A program made the translations under genes and the position numbers. Source: an uncultured Arachnia sp. (lineage in GTDB: Bacteria; Actinomycetota; Actinomycetes; Propionibacteriales; Propionibacteriaceae). Taken from it: a stretch of 64,000 bases of DNA. The first letter of the stretch is position 1. Every line of letters begins with the position of its first letter. Location of the stretch: positions 186,001 through 250,000 of the forward strand of contig CANMNB010000008.1 in NCBI GenBank assembly GCA_947499145.1. Direction: 5' to 3'. Positions 53,645 through 63,202 of this stretch are shown here, piece by piece. Below the pieces are notes generated by a model, which made no database searches, was not told the origin of the DNA, and saw only the letters and a program-made list of their open reading frames with translations.

Positions 53645-54979
53645 TCAGGCGAGCTTCTCTGCCTTCGCGCGGGCCCGGCCGCGGCGGTACGCCCCGTCGA
53701 CGCCCCAGGCGCCACCACCCAGCGCCAACAGGAGGAAACCGATCACGGCGAGCAGCAGCGTGCGGTCACCCAGGAAACCCTCACGCCCCTCGACGAAGGG
53801 GCTGAACGATCCCCAGCGGATGAAAGCGAGGGATCCCACGGCGGCCACGAGCAGGACGACGCCGACGACGCGCTGCAGCATGCCGATCACCAGCAGCAGC
53901 GCGAGCACGCCCAGGGTGAACCCCAGGATCCAGCTGACCAGTCGGGGCTCCGGGATCATGGTCTGGCTGAGGAAGTCACTGGTGGCGTCGATGTCCGTGA
54001 GGACCTGGTAGCCGATGACCCCGACGACGGCGGCCGTCGCCAGGCGCAGCAGGAACAGCCCAAGGCTGGGAAGGAAGCGGTCGTTGTCTCGCCTCCAGTG
54101 CACCACGGGGTCCCGCAGTTCGTCGTCGCCGGAGGTGTCCATGACACCCAGGCGCTCGTTGCGTGCGCGTCGCTCGGCCTCCAGCTGCGCGGCGAGACGC
54201 TCGTCCTCGTCGTGGTCCTGGCCGTCGTAGGCGGCCTGGTCCAGCACAGCGGTCTGCTCGGCGGAGTCCGGGTGTGTGGCGGTGGTGTCGTGGCGGTAGA
54301 TGTCGGCCGGCACGGCCCCGGCCGCAGCCACTGCGGCGGGCGCAGCCGCCAGGGGGGCCAGTCGGGTCCGCTCCTGGGTCTCCGCATCGTCGTCGGCCTC
54401 GACCACGGGATGGACGGCGGTCGCGTCCGGGTCGTCTCCCAGCCCGGCAGTCTCCTGCTCCGTCTCGGCGGCAGGCTCGTCGTCCGCGAGTGCCTCGTTC
54501 GAGTCCTCGTGGTCCGTGTCCTCGGCGGCGGCCTCCGGGGCGCGATACTCGCGCTCGGCGCGGTACAGCGCATCGGCGTCCGCGGTGTCAGCGTGAACCA
54601 GGTCGCTGTCGCGTCCGTGCGGCTGGTCCAGCGGGGATACGGGCTCGGTGCGCTCGGGCTCCATGCCGTCGTCGTCGGTGTCCCCGGCCGGGGCGTCCTC
54701 GACCACGTCCGGGTCGTTGGAGCGGTACTCCTCCGCCTCCTCCGGCTCCTGGCCGGGAACCGACGCGTACGGATCGTCGTCGGTGGCCGGCTCCGTCTCC
54801 GCCGTGGGGGGCGGGGGCGGGACGGGCGCCGACTGCTCGCTCGCGTAGTCGTCCCACTCGGCGGGGCTCACGGGAGTGCCGTACTCGTTCTGCTCGTCGT
54901 CCCAGTCGGGCGCGGCGTCGTCACGCGGGGTGCCTTGGCGCACCCAGTCGCCTCCAGCTTGTCCTGTCATGGTGTCCAT
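53645..54979 (-). CDS. Hypothetical protein: ~270-aa acidic disordered N-terminus and C-terminal multi-TM domain
   Basis: N-terminal Asp/Glu/Ala/Thr/Pro-rich segment; C-terminal hydrophobic helices from FLPSLGLFLLRLATAAVVGVIGYQVL onward. Confidence 0.7.
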   Translation of the reverse strand: MDTMTGQAGGDWVRQGTPRDDAAPDWDDEQNEYGTPVSPAEWDDYASEQSAPVPPPPPTAETEPATDDDPYASVPGQEPEEAEEYRSNDPDVVEDAPAGDTDDDGMEPERTEPVSPLDQPHGRDSDLVHADTADADALYRAEREYRAPEAAAEDTDHEDSNEALADDEPAAETEQETAGLGDDPDATAVHPVVEADDDAETQERTRLAPLAAAPAAVAAAGAVPADIYRHDTTATHPDSAEQTAVLDQAAYDGQDHDEDERLAAQLEAERRARNERLGVMDTSGDDELRDPVVHWRRDNDRFLPSLGLFLLRLATAAVVGVIGYQVLTDIDATSDFLSQTMIPEPRLVSWILGFTLGVLALLLVIGMLQRVVGVVLLVAAVGSLAFIRWGSFSPFVEGREGFLGDRTLLLAVIGFLLLALGGGAWGVDGAYRRGRARAKAEKLA

Positions 54980-55050
54980 CCCTCTCCACACGGGTTCGGG
55001 TCCATCTTTCCAGTCGGCAGGCGCGTTGGGCGGTCAACGCGCCCGGGCAG

Positions 55051-56196
55051 TCAGGAACGGGACGCCTCGGCGAGCGCCAGCATCAGCGCCTCCATGGCCA
55101 GCAGTGGCGCGACATTGGTCTCGAGCGCGGTGCGGGCGACGAGGATGGCGTCCAGGGCGCGGATCGTCTGCTCGCCCGTCGACCGGCGCGCGGCGGGTTG
55201 GATCTCGTCGGCGAGGTCGGCGTTGATGAGCTCGACCCCCGGCGACGTCTGGGCCGCGAGGATGTCGCGGTAGTAGCCGGTGAGCTCGGTCAGGACCTGG
55301 TCAAGTGCATCACGCTGGAGGCGCTTGGTGCGCATCTTCTGCTGCTCCTCCAGCTCCTTGAGGGCTGCCTGCGCGGAGCGGGGCTTGGCCCCCCGGCCGG
55401 AGAGTCCCATGGAGCGCTGCAGGTCGGCCAGTTCGCGCGCATCGAGATCGGCGGTGATCTGCTGCGCCTCCTCGGCGCTGGCCGCGACGAGGTTCTCCGC
55501 CGCCACGAGACAGTCGGTGACGGTGCGGAGCTGACCGGGCAGCTTCAGCACCTCGCGTCGGCGGATGCGCGCCGACTCGGAACGCGCGAGCACCCGTGCC
55601 CGTCCGATGTGTCCCTGTGCCGCGCGGGCACAGTGCGCGGCCAGGGCCGGCGAGATGCCGTCGCGGTTGATGAGCAGCTGCGTGACGGCGTCCACGCCCG
55701 GCGTGACCAGCCGCAGCTCACGGCAACGGGAACGGATGGTGACGATGACGTCGTCGGCGCTGGGGGCACACAGCAGCCAGACGGTCTTCGGGGCAGGTTC
55801 CTCGAGGGCCTTGAGGAGGGCGTCGGCCCCGCGTTCGGTGACCCTGTCGGCGTCCTCGACGACGACCACCTGGTAGCGGCCCTTCACCGGCGACACGTTG
55901 GCCCGTCCCACGAGGGCGCGCACCTCGTCGACGCCGATCGACAGCTTCTCCGTGCGCAGCAGGGTGACGTCGGGATGGGCGCCGGAGAGTGCCGTGCGGC
56001 ACTCGATGCACTGGCCGCAACCGCCCTGCTGGCACTGCAGTGCGGCCGCGAAGGCCTTGGCCGCGTTGGAGCGCCCGGATCCGGGTGGCCCCACGAAGAG
56101 CCACGCGTGCGTCATGGCGTGCCGTCCGCCGCCGACGGCACGTCGCAGCGCCTCGACCGCCTTGTGCTGGCCCACCAGTTCGTCGAAGACGCTCAC
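55051..56196 (-). CDS. holB: DNA polymerase III subunit delta'
   Basis: VFDELVGQHKAVEALRRA; LFVGPPGSGRSNAAKAFAAAL; zinc-binding cysteines. Confidence 0.92.
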   Translation of the reverse strand: MSVFDELVGQHKAVEALRRAVGGGRHAMTHAWLFVGPPGSGRSNAAKAFAAALQCQQGGCGQCIECRTALSGAHPDVTLLRTEKLSIGVDEVRALVGRANVSPVKGRYQVVVVEDADRVTERGADALLKALEEPAPKTVWLLCAPSADDVIVTIRSRCRELRLVTPGVDAVTQLLINRDGISPALAAHCARAAQGHIGRARVLARSESARIRRREVLKLPGQLRTVTDCLVAAENLVAASAEEAQQITADLDARELADLQRSMGLSGRGAKPRSAQAALKELEEQQKMRTKRLQRDALDQVLTELTGYYRDILAAQTSPGVELINADLADEIQPAARRSTGEQTIRALDAILVARTALETNVAPLLAMEALMLALAEASRS

Positions 56197-56200
56197 GTGT

Positions 56201-56818
56201 TCATCCTGCCAGCAGCAGCTGACGGATCCGCTCGGTGATCTCCGCAGCGAGCTCGTCCCGTGAGCGGCGGGCGTCCAGCACGAGATAGCGTCCTGGATCT
56301 TGCGATGCGAGGAGCAGGAAGTGCTCCCTGGCGCGCTGGTGGAAGTCCTCCCCCGCCCCCTCCAGTCGGTCCTTGTCCGCGATCGCGGCGACGGCGTCGG
56401 CGGGCTCGGCGTCGAGGACGATCGTGAGGTCGGGACGCAGTCCTCCCGTGGCCCAGTCGGTGAGCCAGGTCACGTCCTGCACCGCGAGGTCCCGGCCAGC
56501 ACCCTGGTAGGCGATCATCGAGTCGACGTATCGGTCGCTGACGACGACGTCGCCCCGCTCCAGTGCGGGTCGGATGACCTCGTCGACGTGCTGGGCCTTG
56601 TCCGCGGCGTAGATGAGGGCCTCCGCGCGCGGGGAGATGTCGGAGTCCCGGTGGTGCAGCACCAACTGGCGGAGCTCGGCACCGACGGCGGTGCCGCCTG
56701 GCTGCCGGGTCACCACGTGCCTTCGGCCCTGTTCGGCCAGCCAGGAGACCAGCCGATCCACCTGGGTGGACTTGCCGACCCCGTCGCCTCCCTCGAAGAC
56801 GATGAAGAGGCCGCTCAC
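56201..56818 (-). CDS. tmk: Thymidylate kinase
   Basis: FIVFEGGDGVGKSTQVDRLVSWL; VVSDRYVDSMIAYQGAGR. Confidence 0.96.
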   Translation of the reverse strand: MSGLFIVFEGGDGVGKSTQVDRLVSWLAEQGRRHVVTRQPGGTAVGAELRQLVLHHRDSDISPRAEALIYAADKAQHVDEVIRPALERGDVVVSDRYVDSMIAYQGAGRDLAVQDVTWLTDWATGGLRPDLTIVLDAEPADAVAAIADKDRLEGAGEDFHQRAREHFLLLASQDPGRYLVLDARRSRDELAAEITERIRQLLLAG

Positions 56819-58161
56819 CGCTTCTCCCGGGCGCGTCTCAGCTGCTTGGTGATGCGGGCCAGATGGCGCGGCCATCGACCCACGAAGGCGGCGCGACTGA
56901 CGAGCCGTTCCTGCCGGGTCCTCTCCACTGCGCGTCCCGCCTCGAACGCCTCAGCCGGAGACATGCCGGACGGGTCGACGACTGGGTCGGAACCAATGCA
57001 GCGAGACAACTCGTCACGGACCTCGGTGAGAACCTCGAGGGCCTTGGCGCCGCGCCGCCCCAGGACGCGGCCAGCCACCGCCGCCGACGCGGCGAGTTGG
57101 TCGGCCGCCTGATGCGCCGCGGTCCAGGAATCCTCACTGTTGGCAGGGTCCAGGACGCGGCACCGATCAGTCAGGATGGCCATGGCCTGTTCCGCCCGAC
57201 CCAGCAGCAACGGGGCGGCCTCGCGGTGTGAGACGTCGCCCAGGCGCGGCGCTCGGATGGCGGTCACGAAAGCGTCGACGACCCTGTTGGTGGCCTCGGC
57301 GGCGTCCGACGGGTCACCGCCACGAGCGTCGTCCAGCGCCTCCATGGTTTCCGTGCACCATTCGGGATCGAGCGCGTGGGCGAACCCGCGGATGTGGTCG
57401 TGCGACTGGGAGAGCGCCTCGCGCAGGTCGGAGGCGTCGCCCGTGAGCGCCGCCAGCTCGGCATCCAGGATGCGGCGCAGGTCGCGGGCGAGGACGTGGG
57501 TGACCAGCTCCTCCATCGTCGCATGCCGGTGCAGCGGATGCGGTGCCGGGAAGTCGCTGGGGCCGGTGGCGGGGGGCCCGAGTCGCTGCTGCAGCGTCGG
57601 GAAGTCATTGACCGGTGACGCGGAGATCGCCAGCATGGCGTCGATCACGAAGTGGCGCTGCTGGACGGTGGCGCGCTTCGTGGTGGCGATGGTGATCTCG
57701 CGGTAGCGGGCGGTAGTGACGCCGCCCCGGCGGACCGTCACCTGCTCGTCGGCGATGTCCGCCACGGACCCCTCCTCGACATCCAGGAGGGCGAACGACT
57801 GGACGTCCGAGTGCACCGACGCCACGGGCCCGATCAGGGCGCCGCGCGTGAAGGGCCGGATGAGGTGGGCAAAACGGGCCGGGAGCTCGGCGTGGTCCCC
57901 GATGTCGGCCGTCTCGGCGTCCGGGAGGTGACTCCATCCGGGCGCAGACAGGAACCATTCCCCCCGGCCCTGGGAGACCCGATGGGCCACCACGACACCG
58001 GCTCGCAGGAGACGGTTGTCCACCGTGTCGAGCAGGGTGGTGTCGAGGGCGACGACGGCGGCGCCACGGCGCACGCGGGCGATGCCCACCGCCTCGGAGC
58101 GCAACTGCGGCGGATCTGCCGTGTAGGGCACCTGGAATCGCAGCACCGGGGGCTGGGGCAT
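56815..58161 (-). CDS. Divergent CYTH-CHAD-like protein
   Basis: CYTH-like LDTTLLDTVDNRLLRAGVVVAHR and LIRPFTRGALIGPVASVHSDVQSFALLDVEEGSVADIADEQVTVRR...YREITIA; C-terminal helical CHAD-like region. Confidence 0.65.
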   Translation of the reverse strand: MPQPPVLRFQVPYTADPPQLRSEAVGIARVRRGAAVVALDTTLLDTVDNRLLRAGVVVAHRVSQGRGEWFLSAPGWSHLPDAETADIGDHAELPARFAHLIRPFTRGALIGPVASVHSDVQSFALLDVEEGSVADIADEQVTVRRGGVTTARYREITIATTKRATVQQRHFVIDAMLAISASPVNDFPTLQQRLGPPATGPSDFPAPHPLHRHATMEELVTHVLARDLRRILDAELAALTGDASDLREALSQSHDHIRGFAHALDPEWCTETMEALDDARGGDPSDAAEATNRVVDAFVTAIRAPRLGDVSHREAAPLLLGRAEQAMAILTDRCRVLDPANSEDSWTAAHQAADQLAASAAVAGRVLGRRGAKALEVLTEVRDELSRCIGSDPVVDPSGMSPAEAFEAGRAVERTRQERLVSRAAFVGRWPRHLARITKQLRRAREKR

Positions 58162-58170
58162 GGCGCGCTC

Positions 58171-60879
58171 CTAGCTTTGGCCGTCCGCGGGCTTTTTCGT
58201 CGTCCGGGACGTGGCCGTCTTCTTCGCGGCGGGCTTCTTGGCGGCGGGCTTCTTGGCAGCCGTGGACCGGCGGGCCGGCTTCTTGGTCGGCCCCTTGGCG
58301 CGCTTCTCGGCCAGCAGTTCGAAGGCTCGTTCCGGGGTGATCTCGGCCTCCGAGTCGTCCCGTCGCAGCGTGGCGTTCGTCTCGCCGTCGGTGACGTAGG
58401 GACCGAAGCGGCCGGACTTCAGCACAACAGGCTTCCCGGACGCCGGGTCCTCGCCGAACTCCTTGAGTGGGGCAGCGGCAGCTGCCCGCCCCCGCGTCTT
58501 CGGTTGGGCGTAGATCTCGAGGGCCTCCTCGAGGGTGATGTCGAAGATCTGGTCCTCGCTGGTCAGTGACCTCGAGTCAGTGCCCCGCTTGAGATAGGGG
58601 CCGTACCGGCCGTTCTGGGCCGTGATCTCCTGGCCGTCGGCATCGGTCCCGACCACCCGCGGGAGGCTGAGGAGTCGCCGGGCGGTCTCCAGGTCCACGC
58701 TGTCCAGGCTCATCGACGTGAACAGCGACCCGGTGCGCGCCTTGCGTGACTTCGGCGCGTCCTCCGGCAGCACCTCGGTGACGTAGGGGCCGAAGCGTCC
58801 GTTCTTGGCGACCACCATGAGCCCGGAGTCCGGGTCGACGCCCAGCTCGCGCTCGTCGTCGAGGGGCTGGCTGAGCAGTTCCTCCGCCACCTCGACGGTC
58901 AGGGCGTCGGGGGGGAGGTCCTCGGGGATGTTGGCGCGGCGAGCCTCCCCGTCCTCCACATAGGGACCGTACCGACCCACCCTGACCGCGATGCTCGAGT
59001 CGCCGAGGGGGAACGTCGACAGGTCACGGGCATCGATCTCCCCCAGCTCGCTGACCAGGGTGGCGAGTCCGTGATGCTCGGCTCCCTCGGGGCCGCGGTA
59101 GAACTCGTTGAGGACCGCGAGCCGCTTGGCGTTGCCGGCGGCGATCTCGTCGAGCAGGTCCTCCAGTTGGGCGGTGAACGTGTAGTCGACGAGTTCCGTG
59201 AAGTGCTCCTCGAGGAGCCGGGTGACCGCGAACGCCAGCCACGTGGGCACCAGGGCGGAGCCCTTCTTGTAGACGTAGTCGCGGGCCGTGATGGTGCGGA
59301 TGATCGACGCGTAGGTGGAGGGCCGGCCGATCTCCAGCTCCTCCAGCTTCGCCACGAGCGACGGCTCCGTGTAGCGGGCCGGCGGCTTGGTCTCGTGCCC
59401 GGCGGCCGTCACCGACTCCGGGTGGACCTCGGCGCCCTCGGCCAGGCGCGGCAGCCGGGACTGGGAGTCGTCGGTGGCGGCGTCGTCGTCCACGCCGGCC
59501 ACGTAGGCGCGGAGGAAGCCGTGGAATGTGATGGTGCGTCCGGAGGAGACGAACTCCGCCTTCCGCACGGCCAACGGGCCAACGGCGACGGCGTCGGCCA
59601 CCGAGGCGGCGATTCGCACGGTCACCTGCTCGCCCTTCGCGTCGGCCATCTGGGAGGCGACGGTGCGCATCCACACGAGCCGGTAGAGCTTGAGGGCGTC
59701 GCCGTGCAGCCCCGAGCTGTCGGGGTGTTGGAAGCTGTCGCCTGCGGGTCGGATGGCCTCGTGGGCCTCCTGGGCGTTCTTGACCTTGGACGCGTAGTGG
59801 CGGGGCTTCTCGGGCAGGTACTTCTCGCCGAACAACTCGGCGACCTGGGTGCGTGCAGCCTGGATCGCCGACGCCGAGAGCGTCACCGAGTCGGTACGCA
59901 TGTAGGTGATGAAGCCCTTCTCGTAGAGCTCCTGGGCCACGGACATGGTGCGCTGCGAGGTGAACCCGAGCTTGCGTCCGGCCTCCTGCTGCAGCGTGGT
60001 GGTGCGGAACGGCTCGTACGGGCGTCGGGTGTAGGGCTTGGCCTCCACAGACGTCACACGGAAGCGGCCGGACTCGAGTGCGGCGGCCAGGGCACGTGCG
60101 GTGGGTTCGTCGAGGACGACGACGTCGCTGCTGGTGGGCTGGCCGGTGGAGTCGAAGTCACGACCTTGGGCCACGCGGGTGCCTTCGAGGCTGGCCAGCC
60201 GGGCGGGGAAGGACCGCGGCTCGGCGTCCGCGCCCGCGTCGAGCACGGCGTCGAGGTCCCAGTAGGAGGCGGTGACGAAGGCCATGCGCTCGCGCTCACG
60301 GTCCACGACGAGGCGGGTCGCCACCGATTGGACCCGGCCAGCGGACAGTCGCGGCATCACCTTCTTCCACAGCACCGGCGAGACCTCGTAGCCGTAGAGG
60401 CGATCCAGGATGCGGCGGGTCTCCTGGGCGTCGACGAGGTCGGTGTCGAGCTCCCGGGGGTGCGCGACGGCCTCGGCGATGGCGCCGGGGGTGATCTCGT
60501 GGAACACCATGCGGCGCGCGGGAACCTTGGGCTTGAGCTCCTGCAGCAGGTGCCAAGCGATGGCCTCCCCCTCGCGGTCACCATCAGTGGCCAGGAGGAG
60601 TTCGTCGACCCCGGCAAGCTTGGACTTGAGGTCCCGGATGGTGGCCTTCTTGTCGGCAGCGACGACATAGAGCGGCTGGAAGCCGTCGTCGACGTTCACC
60701 CCGGTCCGGGCCCACTTCTCGCCCTTGTACTTCGCCGGCACCTCCGCGGCGCCGGTGGGAAGGTCGCGCACGTGACCACGGCTGGACTCCACGATGTAGC
60801 CGTCGCCGAGGTAGCCGGCGATCTTGGTTGCCTTCGTGGGCGACTCGACGATCACGAGCCGCTTCAGCTTGTCAGCCAT
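58171..60879 (-). CDS. topA: DNA topoisomerase I
   Basis: RLVIVESPTKATKIAGYLG; TDGDREGEAIAWHL; FITYMRTDSVTLS active-site Tyr; Lys/Ala/Pro-rich tail. Confidence 0.98.
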   Translation of the reverse strand: MADKLKRLVIVESPTKATKIAGYLGDGYIVESSRGHVRDLPTGAAEVPAKYKGEKWARTGVNVDDGFQPLYVVAADKKATIRDLKSKLAGVDELLLATDGDREGEAIAWHLLQELKPKVPARRMVFHEITPGAIAEAVAHPRELDTDLVDAQETRRILDRLYGYEVSPVLWKKVMPRLSAGRVQSVATRLVVDRERERMAFVTASYWDLDAVLDAGADAEPRSFPARLASLEGTRVAQGRDFDSTGQPTSSDVVVLDEPTARALAAALESGRFRVTSVEAKPYTRRPYEPFRTTTLQQEAGRKLGFTSQRTMSVAQELYEKGFITYMRTDSVTLSASAIQAARTQVAELFGEKYLPEKPRHYASKVKNAQEAHEAIRPAGDSFQHPDSSGLHGDALKLYRLVWMRTVASQMADAKGEQVTVRIAASVADAVAVGPLAVRKAEFVSSGRTITFHGFLRAYVAGVDDDAATDDSQSRLPRLAEGAEVHPESVTAAGHETKPPARYTEPSLVAKLEELEIGRPSTYASIIRTITARDYVYKKGSALVPTWLAFAVTRLLEEHFTELVDYTFTAQLEDLLDEIAAGNAKRLAVLNEFYRGPEGAEHHGLATLVSELGEIDARDLSTFPLGDSSIAVRVGRYGPYVEDGEARRANIPEDLPPDALTVEVAEELLSQPLDDERELGVDPDSGLMVVAKNGRFGPYVTEVLPEDAPKSRKARTGSLFTSMSLDSVDLETARRLLSLPRVVGTDADGQEITAQNGRYGPYLKRGTDSRSLTSEDQIFDITLEEALEIYAQPKTRGRAAAAAPLKEFGEDPASGKPVVLKSGRFGPYVTDGETNATLRRDDSEAEITPERAFELLAEKRAKGPTKKPARRSTAAKKPAAKKPAAKKTATSRTTKKPADGQS

Positions 60880-60973
60880 GCGGTGCCTTTCCTGCTGGCG
60901 TTGGACGCTGGGAATGCTAGCCCACGCCCTCGAGTCCCCCACCATACGGCGGTCGCGAGCGGTCGCCGCAACC

Positions 60974-62449
60974 TCAGGGGACGAGGAACTGTTCAGCCAG
61001 GGCGCGCCGCAGCGTGGGCAGCACCTCGGCCTCCACGGCGTCGGTCCCGGCGTCGACGAGCGAGGCGACGGCGGCGGTGACCTGCCCGATGGTGAGGTCG
61101 CCGTCGAGGGCACCGAGGACCGCCGCCTCCAGCGTCGACAGCCGCATGGCGCGGAGGAAGCCGCTGGTCTGGCGCAGCACGATGTGCTCGGGATCGGCGG
61201 CGCCCGGTGCTCCCAGGGTCTCCTGCCGCACGTCCACCAGCCAGGGGCTGCTGGACAGCAGCTCGACGTCCGACCATCGCGCGGCGTCGATCGCGGCACC
61301 GTGCCGGGCGAACGCGTCACCAACGGGTTGGGCGACGGCGTGGGGCCAGCTCTCGAACCGCAGCTCCGGCTCCTCCCGTCCCGCGGCGGTCAGCAGGATC
61401 CATCCCATCCCGACCTCGGCGATCCCCAAGTACTCGAAGTAGTCCAGCCACTCGCGATAGGCCGCTGACCACCGCGGGCTCCCCGCGAGCCCGGCATCGG
61501 TCAGCCACATCTCGATGTAGGAGAAACGGTCGAGCCGTTCGCGCTCCAGGACCAGGCAGTCGAGGCCCGTGCCCTCGACCCAGCCGCGGAGCCGGTCCTC
61601 CCAGTCCTGGCCAGCGACGACGGCCCAGTTCGTGAGGAGCTGCGCGCTCCCGCCGGGCGCGAGGTGGGTGTGGGCGCTGCGAACCACCTGCTCGACCAGT
61701 CCGTCGGCCGCGAAGGCACCCTCCCGGTATGTGAGTCGTTGGCCGTCGGCGGTCGGCGGAGACATCACGTAGGGCGGGTTCGACACGATGAGGTCGAAGC
61801 GCTCACCGACGACCGGCTCGTACAGCGATCCCTCGCGGAGGTCCACTGCCGTCCCGCTGAGCGCCGCAGACAGCGCCGCGAGCCGGAGCGCGCGCGGGTT
61901 GACGTCGGTGCCGACCACACGGCTCGCGTGGCGGGCCAGGTGGAGCGACTGCACGCCGCACCCCGTCCCCAGGTCGAGGGCCGAACCCACCGGACGGCGC
62001 ATGGTGATCTGGGCCAGGGTCAGTGAGGCGGGAGAGGCCCCCAGGACGTAGTCCGGGCGGGTGGGAGCGGTGAGGGTGTCCATGCCGGGGGTGAGGTCGC
62101 TGGCGAGGTAGCCGGTGGCCCCGTCATCCGGGGAGGCGTAGGGGCGGACGTCCACCAGGGCCCGCAACTGGTCGGCATCTACCGCCAGGAGATCCGCACG
62201 GAGGAGAGCGGGGACGTCGAGTGCCGCCTCGGCTGCCGTGCGTGGGACGGACTCCTGCAGCAGGAACAGCCGGATGAGGACGGCCAGCGGGTCCAGGTCC
62301 TCCCCGAGCGCCACTCGAGCGGGGGTTGTCATGTTGCGCCCCAACCCGGCCTGTCCCTCGTCGCCGATCCGCTCGAGGACGGCGTCGACGGTGTAGTCGG
62401 CCTGCTCGAGGCGCTCTCGGAGGGCCGGGATGTCGAGGTCGAGGTCCAT
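60974..62449 (-). CDS. Class I SAM-dependent methyltransferase (HemK/PrmC-like NPPY)
   Basis: ALDLGTGCGVQSLHLARHA; FDLIVSNPPYVMSP. Confidence 0.88.
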   Translation of the reverse strand: MDLDLDIPALRERLEQADYTVDAVLERIGDEGQAGLGRNMTTPARVALGEDLDPLAVLIRLFLLQESVPRTAAEAALDVPALLRADLLAVDADQLRALVDVRPYASPDDGATGYLASDLTPGMDTLTAPTRPDYVLGASPASLTLAQITMRRPVGSALDLGTGCGVQSLHLARHASRVVGTDVNPRALRLAALSAALSGTAVDLREGSLYEPVVGERFDLIVSNPPYVMSPPTADGQRLTYREGAFAADGLVEQVVRSAHTHLAPGGSAQLLTNWAVVAGQDWEDRLRGWVEGTGLDCLVLERERLDRFSYIEMWLTDAGLAGSPRWSAAYREWLDYFEYLGIAEVGMGWILLTAAGREEPELRFESWPHAVAQPVGDAFARHGAAIDAARWSDVELLSSSPWLVDVRQETLGAPGAADPEHIVLRQTSGFLRAMRLSTLEAAVLGALDGDLTIGQVTAAVASLVDAGTDAVEAEVLPTLRRALAEQFLVP

Positions 62450-62459
62450 GGACCTCACC

Positions 62460-62816
62460 CTAGGTGCTACCGGCGGCCGCCGACCGGCGGACCTGGGCCG
62501 GGGCCATGGGGAGGGCGGGCTGCAGCGGCGCTGACACCGCCACCTCGACGACGAACCCGCCGCCCGCGTTCCGGACGTCGCACCCAGCAAGCGTGACGGA
62601 ATTGCGTGCCGCAGCGTCGCGTGACGCGGCACATGCGTCGTCGCCCTCGGCAAGCGCAGCCGCGCCAGCGATGGCAGCGAGGTCAGCGGCACCTGACACC
62701 TGGCGAGCCAACGCGAACCATGCCACGGCCACGGCCGCACCCCACGCGACGGCGACCAGGGCCACGCACACCCCGACGGTGAACAAGGTGCCGACGCCCC
62801 GTTCGTCCCGCCTCAC
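62460..62816 (-). CDS. Rv3654c-family TadE-like protein
   Basis: DERGVGTLFTVGVCVALVAVAWGAAVAVAWFALARQVSGAADLAAIAGAAAL; GTGA overlap with TadE gene. Confidence 0.82.
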   Translation of the reverse strand: MRRDERGVGTLFTVGVCVALVAVAWGAAVAVAWFALARQVSGAADLAAIAGAAALAEGDDACAASRDAAARNSVTLAGCDVRNAGGGFVVEVAVSAPLQPALPMAPAQVRRSAAAGST

Positions 62817-63202
62817 GGCCGGGCGGTGGCTTCCCACCTGCTCCATGCGTGCGCCGACACCTCCACCTCCCCCACACCCAGCAGCGGGACGTCCACTGCG
62901 ACGGTCACGCTCACGCCCTCGTCGTCCTCCGTCACCTCCTGCGTGGCACCAACCGGAGCCTCCGACAGCGCCTTCGAGGCGGCGGCGTGGTCCCCCCGGG
63001 CGAGCTGCCGGGCGACTTCAGCGCTGGCCCCGGCACAGGCGGCCTGGTGGACGCCCAGGGACACGAGGCCCGAGAGGGCCACGGTGAGGACGGCTGCAGT
63101 CACGAAGCCGATGGCAAGCTCGACCGTCACCATGCCGCGCTCGGGTGCTGGGCAGCGGCCCGGGGCGGCGTCGCGACCCGCCACCCCGCGCCGCCCGGTC
63201 AC
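62813..63202 (-). CDS. TadE family pilus-like protein
   Basis: ERGMVTVELAIGFVTAAVLTVALSGL; GTGA overlap with DUF4244 gene. Confidence 0.82.
   Translation of the reverse strand: MTGRRGVAGRDAAPGRCPAPERGMVTVELAIGFVTAAVLTVALSGLVSLGVHQAACAGASAEVARQLARGDHAAASKALSEAPVGATQEVTEDDEGVSVTVAVDVPLLGVGEVEVSAHAWSRWEATARP

Noticed and set aside
54163-56238. 691-aa plus-strand ORF antisense to holB and the acidic membrane protein
   Set aside because: Arg/Pro/Gly-rich shadow frame with no recognisable domain.
59071-61080. 669-aa plus-strand ORF antisense to topA
   Set aside because: Shadow frame of topoisomerase I.
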